Source: Bacteroidales bacterium
Lineage (GTDB): Bacteria > Bacteroidota > Bacteroidia > Bacteroidales > Tenuifilaceae
Reading direction: 5' to 3'
Assembly: GCA_028708425.1 (NCBI GenBank)
Contig: JAQVYY010000015.1
Span: 1 to 61,253 of the forward strand
Length of the DNA stretch: 61,253 nucleotides
Shown here: positions 55,103 to 61,253 of the stretch, piece after piece
How positions within the stretch are numbered: position 1 is the first letter of the stretch
How the letters are laid out: the number at the start of each line of letters is the position of its first letter
Notes under the pieces: model-generated
The model's database searches: none
The model's input: only the letters and a program-made list of their open reading frames with translations
What the model was told of the DNA's origin: nothing
Program-made: the position numbers and the translations under genes

Positions 55103-57004
55103 ATGGACTATATTGGACTTAACCAATTTGTAAGTAAACTAGAGGCTAGCGGAGAGCTCCTACGTGTTAAGGAGTACGTAAATCCTATTTACGAGATAGC
55201 AGAAATAACGGATAGGATTTGCAAACAGTCAAATGGTGGTAAGGCCATATTGTTCGAGAATACTGGAACATCCTTTCCAGTACTGACCAACGCTTTTGGA
55301 TCGGATAAACGGATGGCGATGGCTCTTGACATTAATGATATAAAAGAGGTGTCGGCTGAGCTGGACTCATTATTTAAAGCAGTAACCTCTCCAAAGCAAT
55401 CGCTTTTAGAGAAAATTCGTATGCTTCCCACCTTACGCAAAGTAGCCCGCTGGTTACCCAAATCGGTTTCTGGAAAAGGTTTGTGCCAACAGGTTATACA
55501 CACCAGTCCAAACCTATCAACCCTTCCTGTAATTAAGAGCTGGCCGCACGATGGTGGCCCATTTGTAACACTACCCATGGTTAACACAAAGGATCCAAAT
55601 ACGGGTGTGCGCAATGTAGGAATGTATAGAATGCAAATTATTTCTGAAAACGAAACGGGAATGCATTGGCATAGGCATAAAACGGGTGCAAGGCACTATG
55701 CCGAATATAAAAAATTGGGCAAGCGAATGCCTCTAGCAGTTGCCTTAGGAGGCGACCCCGTTTATACCTATGCTGCAACAGCCCCAATGCCCGACAATGT
55801 TGATGAGTATTTGCTAGCTGGCTTTCTGCGCAAAAAAACCGTTAAACTTGTTAAGGGAATCACTGTAGACATTGAGGTTCCGTATGATGCAGATATTGTG
55901 ATAGAAGGTTATGTTGATACCAGCGAAGATTTAATATGGGAAGGCCCATTTGGCGACCATACCGGGTTTTACTCCCTTGCCGATTGGTATCCAAAGTTTC
56001 ATGTAACCTGTATTACCCATAAACGAAACGCCATATACCCTGCAACCGTTGTGGGTGTGCCCCCCATGGAGGATGTGTATATAGCTAAAGCTACTGAGCA
56101 AATATTTTTAAGCCCCATCAAAACTGCCATGCTACCCGAAGTGGTTGATATGTTTCTTCCGCAGGAAGGGGTGGCTCATAACATTGCCCTGGTAAAAATC
56201 AATAAAACGTATCCCGGTCAGGCTCATAAGGTTGGCAACGGGCTATGGGGAGCAGGTCAAATGATGTTTAATAAGATTATGGTTGTGCTGAGCAGTGATA
56301 TCGACATTAGGGACATGAATGCGGTTGGAAAGGTTTTTGCCCAGAACTTCGAAAGTAAAACAGATTTTTTTATTGGCAAGGGGCCCTTAGATGTTTTAGA
56401 CCATGCTTCCGAACAACCAGGTGTAGGAGGTAAATTGCTGATTGATATAACAGAGAAACTTCCCGAAGAGCAAGGCGAGAGCGTTATTAATACGGGCGGC
56501 AATTCTACAGCACCTAGCAGCGGAATAGCCGCCAAGGTAAAGCGCTTGGTGTTTGGTTACTCTGACCAGCCCTATTCGTTTGGGTTTCCTGTTTTGGTGC
56601 TAAGTATTGATAAGGGTAAGGGGTCAATTGTTAGGGATTTAGCCAATGATATTGCTCAGCTACTGTGCGATAGTGTGCCAAAAGTTGTTATTTTTGTTGA
56701 TTACGATATTCCTATTGATACCATGCATCTTGTTGTATGGTATGCGTCGGGAAATGTTGATCCTGCACGCGACTGCTTTATAGTTAGCTGTGCAGATGAA
56801 CAAGTTTTAATTATTGATGGAACTAGAAAAAGTTATAAAAGCGATAACTTTTCGAGAGATTGGCCAAATGTGGTAACGGCCGATAAAAAAACTATAAAAT
56901 ACGTTGACCAGAAGTGGGCTGATTACAATATAGGCCCTTTACTTAGCTCCCCATCATTAACTTTTTTTGACACACAATTTGGTGATGATGTAATAATAGA
57001 ATAA
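55103..57004 (+). CDS. UbiD-family (de)carboxylase, menaquinone-type
   Basis: 633 aa prenylated-FMN enzyme. Signatures: TRNVGMYRMQ-like NVGMYRMQIISENETGMHWHRHKTGARHYAEY (metal and prFMN site), AVALGGDPVYTYAATAP, and the acid-rich DLIWEGPFGDHTGFYS. The family decarboxylates aromatic or unsaturated acids; Bacteroidota members are often annotated as menaquinone biosynthesis decarboxylase, but substrate cannot be read from sequence and no UbiX partner is in the window. ATG at 55103 is used; a GTG two codons upstream is in frame. 14 bp before the SpoIIE sensor gene. Confidence 0.88.
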   Translation: MDYIGLNQFVSKLEASGELLRVKEYVNPIYEIAEITDRICKQSNGGKAILFENTGTSFPVLTNAFGSDKRMAMALDINDIKEVSAELDSLFKAVTSPKQSLLEKIRMLPTLRKVARWLPKSVSGKGLCQQVIHTSPNLSTLPVIKSWPHDGGPFVTLPMVNTKDPNTGVRNVGMYRMQIISENETGMHWHRHKTGARHYAEYKKLGKRMPLAVALGGDPVYTYAATAPMPDNVDEYLLAGFLRKKTVKLVKGITVDIEVPYDADIVIEGYVDTSEDLIWEGPFGDHTGFYSLADWYPKFHVTCITHKRNAIYPATVVGVPPMEDVYIAKATEQIFLSPIKTAMLPEVVDMFLPQEGVAHNIALVKINKTYPGQAHKVGNGLWGAGQMMFNKIMVVLSSDIDIRDMNAVGKVFAQNFESKTDFFIGKGPLDVLDHASEQPGVGGKLLIDITEKLPEEQGESVINTGGNSTAPSSGIAAKVKRLVFGYSDQPYSFGFPVLVLSIDKGKGSIVRDLANDIAQLLCDSVPKVVIFVDYDIPIDTMHLVVWYASGNVDPARDCFIVSCADEQVLIIDGTRKSYKSDNFSRDWPNVVTADKKTIKYVDQKWADYNIGPLLSSPSLTFFDTQFGDDVIIE

Positions 57005-57018
57005 TTTGACATTGTTCA

Positions 57019-60000
57019 GTGAAATTTTTGAAGCATAAGATTCTATTTTGTAAGGTACCCCGGTTTGTTATGGTAGGATTACTACTAACGCAAGCCGTGT
57101 TATTATATAGCATCGAAGTTGATGTGGATCTTTTAAATATTGATAAGGGCTTACCTCAGTCGAATGTTATTGCTTTACATCTTGATACGCATGGTTTTTT
57201 ATGGGTAGGAACCCAGGATGGCCTAAGTAGGTACGATGGGTATTCGTTTCAAACCTACCAAAACAATCCGGTTAACGAAACCACCATTAGTAATAATTTT
57301 ATCCTTTCAATCGACGAAGACCTTGACGGAAATCTGTGGGTGGGCACATGGAGAGGGCTAAGTGTATTCAATCCAAAAACGAATTGCTTTAAAAACTTCT
57401 TTCATTCCGATTCCGATACAACCTCGTTGAGCGACAACAGGGCTTTTGAAGTTTTTGTTGATAAAGAAAATCGGGTGTGGGTTAAAACGCTGGAAGCATT
57501 AAATTTATATAACCCCGACTCAGAATCTTTCTTACGGTTTCCACATTATGCCGATAGCCTTACCTCCTATTCCGACGTTAGCGACTTTGACATGTTTGAG
57601 GATAGGAATAACAACCTGTGGGTTGGCACCAAGGATGGCTTGCTCCTGTTTGACCGTAACAGTGAAACCTTTGAAAGGTACGCTCATAATCAACACAGTA
57701 ACAATACATTAAGTAGCAATAGGGTTACTAGTATTATCGAAGACCAATCTGGTAACCTATGGGTTGGTACTGCAAATGGGTTGAATAGATATAGTCCAGA
57801 CGATCAAAGTTTTTCGCGTTTTTTGTATAATCCGCAAAAGCCTTTTGGTATAAATTATTTATTCATTGATGATGATGGACGTTTTTTGGTAGGCAATGAT
57901 ATCGGTTTACATGAATTTAACCCGAGAGCAAAAACCATTAAACCTATAGTACTCAATTTTGAAGGTAAAGAGCTACAGGCACCGAGATTAAATCATATAC
58001 TTAAAGATGAATCGGGTATTCTTTGGGTAGGTACGCATATCGGCCTTGTTAAATGGGATCAGAAACGGAAAAAATTTAAAGAGTATTCTAAAAACAGGCA
58101 TGGCGAAAACCTGTTTTCTAATAATATGGTGTCATCTGTATTTGTTCAAGATTCGCTTAACATTTGGGTTGGAACATGGGGTAGTGGTTTGCATCTTTAT
58201 AATAGGCAAACCGGCAAGGTGGTAAAGTACTCTACTAATCTTGGATATCCGTACACCATTTGCAACGACTATGTTCATGTTATTAAAGAAATAAGTAAGG
58301 GACGACTTATTATTGGAACTAGAGATGGGGTTCAAATTTTGAATAAAAAAACCGGGGCATTTTCCGACTTTTTTAACTACTACGGGGTTGATTCAAAGCA
58401 ACTTTTTAAGAATATAAGGATATATGGTTTCGAGGAGGATAATGAAGGCAACCTGTGGATAGCTTCTAGGTTGGGCCTCCACCAATTTGATTACATCGAT
58501 ATTTCAAGTTATTACCATGTCCCAAACGATACCACATCGCTATCGTCTAGCGAAATACATTGTATTGAGCTTGATAGTGAGTTTTTGTGGGTTGGAACAT
58601 TCGATGGGTTAAACAGGATTAATCTTAAAACGAATACAATTACCAGATTTAAAAGAAAAGAGAATTATGTTGATGGGGGATTGGCGTCGAATGATATTGT
58701 TTCGTTAAAAATTGATTCAAACGATAATCTCTGGATTGGAACCCCTTCGGGACTAAACATATTTCACAAAAAGAGTAATACGTTTTCGCTGCTTACCAAC
58801 GCCGATGATTTGCCTAATAATTTAATATATGCAATTGAAGAGGATATTAATAAAAATATTTGGGTAAGTACCAACTGGGGGTTGGCTCAGATTGACAAGG
58901 ATGATTATAGAGTAACTTCATACGAGGTTAGTGACGGTTTGCAAAGCTATGAATATAATATTGGGGCTAGTTACCAAACAGCAAACGGGGAGTTGTTTTT
59001 TGGTGGTATTTCAGGACTAAATTCATTTCATCCCGACTCGCTAGTGATTAACCATCGCATTCCGCCTATTGCAATAACCTCCATTGAGCTAGTGGGGACT
59101 GGCATTTTGCAACATCTTTCGGTAGTGGGCAGAGATGAAATTGTTTTACGTCCCAATCATTCGCTAGTTAATATTGAATTTGCTGCTCTAGATTTTACAG
59201 CTCCTCAAAAAAATATATTTGAATACAAGATGGAGGGCCTTGAAGATGAGTGGATTACTTTGGGGAATAGGCGAATGGTCACTTTTTCAAATCTGCGAGA
59301 GGGCGTGTATACCTTTAGGGTGAAAGGGGCTAATACTGATAATTTGTGGAACAACGAAGGGGTAAGGCTGCGAATTATTGTTAAAGTGAAATTTTGGAAA
59401 TCGAAAGTAGCATTAGGTATTTACGTAATTATTTTTGTCGTTCTTTTGTTCGTTTTTTTAAGGGTACGAACACGTATATTGCGTCGAACAAGTCGGTTAC
59501 TTAAGGAGCGCGAAATTTCTATGGCCGAAATCGAAAAGCAAAAAGAGGCCCTGTTCATACAGAATAAAAGCATTACAGATAGTATTAATTATGCCAAAAG
59601 AATTCAGGAAGCTCTAATGCCCTCCGAGGAGCATTTCAGTAATATTTTACCAAATTCTTTTATTCTTTATATGCCTAAGGACATTGTTAGTGGCGATTTT
59701 TATTGGATTAATGAAACGGAGAGTAAAATTTTTGTTGCCGCTATTGATTGCACCGGACATGGCGTGCCGGGCGCATTTATGTCGATTATAGGGGTAGAAC
59801 TTTTACGGAATGTTACCAACGTTTTGGGCATTAACGATGCCGCTGGAATTCTAAATATGCTCGACAAAGGGGTTCACGATACATTTTCTAAAGATCAAAC
59901 TTCTAGTCACCCCACTGTTAAAGATGGAATGGATGTAGCCTTCTGTGTGCTCGATAAGCATAAGAATGAGCTTCAGTTTGCAGGAGCTTTTAGTAATTTA

Positions 60001-60339
60001 TATATTATTAGGGATAGTAAAATTATCGAAATTAAAGGCGATAGAAACACTGTTGGAGCGGGTGGCGATTTGAGCAAGCCGTTATTTAGTGGTCACGTTA
60101 TATCGTTACAAAACGATGATATGGTTTATATGTTTACCGATGGGTATGTTGACCAATTTGGCGGACCCGAAGGTAAAAAGTTTAAATTTCGTAGATTTAG
60201 GCACTTGTTGCTTAATATCCATAGGTACCCGGTCGAAATTCAGAAAAAACATTTGCAGGGTAGCATAAACGAGTGGAAGGGCGATAATGACCAGGTAGAT
60301 GATATTCTGATTGTTGGTATTCGCCATACCCTTATGTAA
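57019..60339 (+). CDS. Two-propeller membrane sensor with SpoIIE-type PP2C phosphatase output
   Basis: 1106 aa, GTG start. Signal segment (VMVGLLLTQAVLLYSIEV), then 14 repeats of the LWVGTxxGLxxY type (57190-59030), which would make two seven-bladed beta-propellers as in hybrid two-component sensors. A Y_Y_Y domain follows (about 705-795), one membrane helix (VALGIYVIIFVVLLFVFL, near 796-815), a short coiled coil and, from about 855, a SpoIIE/PP2C domain with metal-binding motifs SGDFYW, DCTGHGVPGA, MFTDGYVDQ and DDILIVG. So the usual histidine kinase is replaced by a Ser/Thr phosphatase. Likely target is a phosphorylated anti-anti-sigma-type protein; none is in the window. Confidence 0.92.
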   Translation: MKFLKHKILFCKVPRFVMVGLLLTQAVLLYSIEVDVDLLNIDKGLPQSNVIALHLDTHGFLWVGTQDGLSRYDGYSFQTYQNNPVNETTISNNFILSIDEDLDGNLWVGTWRGLSVFNPKTNCFKNFFHSDSDTTSLSDNRAFEVFVDKENRVWVKTLEALNLYNPDSESFLRFPHYADSLTSYSDVSDFDMFEDRNNNLWVGTKDGLLLFDRNSETFERYAHNQHSNNTLSSNRVTSIIEDQSGNLWVGTANGLNRYSPDDQSFSRFLYNPQKPFGINYLFIDDDGRFLVGNDIGLHEFNPRAKTIKPIVLNFEGKELQAPRLNHILKDESGILWVGTHIGLVKWDQKRKKFKEYSKNRHGENLFSNNMVSSVFVQDSLNIWVGTWGSGLHLYNRQTGKVVKYSTNLGYPYTICNDYVHVIKEISKGRLIIGTRDGVQILNKKTGAFSDFFNYYGVDSKQLFKNIRIYGFEEDNEGNLWIASRLGLHQFDYIDISSYYHVPNDTTSLSSSEIHCIELDSEFLWVGTFDGLNRINLKTNTITRFKRKENYVDGGLASNDIVSLKIDSNDNLWIGTPSGLNIFHKKSNTFSLLTNADDLPNNLIYAIEEDINKNIWVSTNWGLAQIDKDDYRVTSYEVSDGLQSYEYNIGASYQTANGELFFGGISGLNSFHPDSLVINHRIPPIAITSIELVGTGILQHLSVVGRDEIVLRPNHSLVNIEFAALDFTAPQKNIFEYKMEGLEDEWITLGNRRMVTFSNLREGVYTFRVKGANTDNLWNNEGVRLRIIVKVKFWKSKVALGIYVIIFVVLLFVFLRVRTRILRRTSRLLKEREISMAEIEKQKEALFIQNKSITDSINYAKRIQEALMPSEEHFSNILPNSFILYMPKDIVSGDFYWINETESKIFVAAIDCTGHGVPGAFMSIIGVELLRNVTNVLGINDAAGILNMLDKGVHDTFSKDQTSSHPTVKDGMDVAFCVLDKHKNELQFAGAFSNLYIIRDSKIIEIKGDRNTVGAGGDLSKPLFSGHVISLQNDDMVYMFTDGYVDQFGGPEGKKFKFRRFRHLLLNIHRYPVEIQKKHLQGSINEWKGDNDQVDDILIVGIRHTLM

Positions 60340-60375
60340 GCCTCTTTTTGGTTAGTTTAATCAAATTTTAACGTG

Positions 60376-61134
60376 ATGAAAAGCCTGATTAAAGAGCATG
60401 TATTCTTGTTAGCAGTTTTCTCTATTCTACTCGTTACATGTGTTAATGCAGGCGATTCAAACCCACCTAATGGTGTTGATAACCCTATTCAGCACGAAAG
60501 GCAAAATCAACCTAAACCACAGCCAATTGACACAGCGTATTACACCAGATTGTTACTGGGAAAAGTTCAGTATAGAAATGACACCAGCTTTGTTTTAGTA
60601 AGCCCCAAACATAGTAGCAAGCAAATTTATCTTGAAAAAAGTACCTACAAAGCTTTTAGATTAATGTACGGGGCAGCAAAAGCCGATGGGGTACATTTAC
60701 TCATTATTTCGGGTGCTCGAAACTTTGATTATCAGAAAAGAATTTGGGAGCGCAAATGGAACGCCCGTCCCAATTCATGTTCTAAAATTGAGAAAGCAAA
60801 GGGCACCTTGATGTTCAGTGCAATGCCTAGCACATCGAGGCACCATTGGGGTACCGATTTTGATTTAAATAGCTTAGAGAACAGCTATTTTGATAGCGGT
60901 AGAGGGCTTGCTGAGTATAAATGGCTTTGCCAAAATGCCCATAGGTTTGGCTTTTGTCAGGTGTACACCAATAAGCAGCAAACAGGAAGAACGGGTTATG
61001 AGATGGAGAAGTGGCACTGGTCGTATATGCCTTTGGCCAGCCAGTACCTTAGGTTGTATGCCCAGTTAATTTCTAACAATGATATTAGTGGTTTCCCTGG
61101 TTGCGAGTTGGCTCATGAGCTTAATGTTACCTAA
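60376..61134 (+). CDS. M15-family D-alanyl-D-alanine carboxypeptidase (VanY-like)
   Basis: 252 aa. Signal peptide (EHVFLLAVFSILLVTCVNA) followed by a Pro/Gln-rich spacer and an M15B zinc peptidase domain. Zinc and catalytic residues appear as SRHHWGTDFDLN (S-x-H-x2-G-x2-x-D near 155) and MEKWHWSYMP (E-x-W-H near 215). It would trim the D-Ala-D-Ala ends of peptidoglycan stems. ATG at 60376 is preferred to the GTG one codon earlier. It lies 36 bp after the SpoIIE gene and may be cotranscribed. The last 119 bp of the window hold no feature I can identify. Confidence 0.88.
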   Translation: MKSLIKEHVFLLAVFSILLVTCVNAGDSNPPNGVDNPIQHERQNQPKPQPIDTAYYTRLLLGKVQYRNDTSFVLVSPKHSSKQIYLEKSTYKAFRLMYGAAKADGVHLLIISGARNFDYQKRIWERKWNARPNSCSKIEKAKGTLMFSAMPSTSRHHWGTDFDLNSLENSYFDSGRGLAEYKWLCQNAHRFGFCQVYTNKQQTGRTGYEMEKWHWSYMPLASQYLRLYAQLISNNDISGFPGCELAHELNVT

Positions 61135-61253
61135 ATTGAGCGATTTGTGCAAAAAAAGATAAAAGATAGTTTGTTTAATACCCTGATAATGTGTAATTTA
61201 AAGGTGTCAAAACTAATAAATAACACTTCACCATTTGGGTGCACAAAACTATC

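Noticed and set aside
55189-55614. A 141-codon leftward frame inside the UbiD-like gene
   Set aside because: Antisense shadow of a well-conserved gene; no independent signal.

Overview
The window is a chromosomal stretch from a member of the Bacteroidota, most likely the order Bacteroidales. The sequence signs are: promoters of the TTTG / TAnnTTTG type ahead of many genes; almost no purine-rich ribosome-binding sites; one merged str-S10-spc-alpha ribosomal operon with no tuf between fusA and rpsJ; a type B (zinc-free) L31 and cysteine-poor S14 and L36; an EF-G paralog beside the ribosomal operon; a protein ending in a gliding-motility/type IX-like C-terminal domain; and the order ftsH-rsfS | birA and pyrE | NUDIX seen in that phylum. 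I cannot name the genus.

Layout. 1-11.3 kb is housekeeping: the N-terminal part of ftsH, rsfS, birA, an SRPBCC protein, pyrE, a NUDIX hydrolase, a thioredoxin-fold lipoprotein/exported protein, coaD, lon, a GlmU-like protein, L31 and a Bax-inhibitor-1 membrane protein. 11.3-19 kb is more accessory: a small unknown, a self-contained AT-rich Fic gene bounded by an inverted repeat, an AlkD-like protein, a short surface-glycan gene set (flippase, asparagine-synthase-like protein, a broken flippase tail, hexapeptide acyltransferase), tRNA-His and another small unknown. 19-35.4 kb holds a sigma-54-type response regulator with no DNA-binding domain, a PcrA/UvrD helicase, a four-gene envelope/redox operon (TlpA-like, AsmA-like, DsbA-like, Cys-rich lipoprotein), a T9SS-type cargo protein, an acyl-CoA ligase, a cyclophilin, a cytidylate-kinase-like protein and an EF-G paralog that lacks the catalytic histidine. 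35.6-53.7 kb is the ribosomal operon, from two tandem promoters before rpsL through rplQ and its terminator. 53.7-61.1 kb carries enolase, a UbiD-family decarboxylase, a two-propeller sensor fused to a SpoIIE phosphatase, and an M15 peptidase.

The most unusual feature is a family of dispersed intergenic elements of exactly 150 bp (seven full copies plus one 36-bp end-only derivative) between 3.9 and 33.1 kb. All lie in the same orientation whatever the strand of the neighbouring genes. Each begins TTA[A/G]CCC and ends GGGTTAA or a close variant, and folds into about five hairpins with paired substitutions between copies. One copy fills the whole gap between two convergent genes and supplies both stop codons. 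Another is split by an 87-bp insertion flanked by a 5-bp duplication. No transposase is in the window, so this looks like a non-autonomous (MITE/REP-like) element or a structured RNA family; I do not recognise it as a named family.

Starts were moved inward from the longest reading frame where a better Met, a signal peptide or a promoter position argued for it (NUDIX, TlpA-like, response regulator, asparagine-synthase-like, cyclophilin, EF-G paralog, UbiD, M15 peptidase, T9SS cargo). rpmD and rpmJ are very short and were located by reading the gaps in the ribosomal operon.
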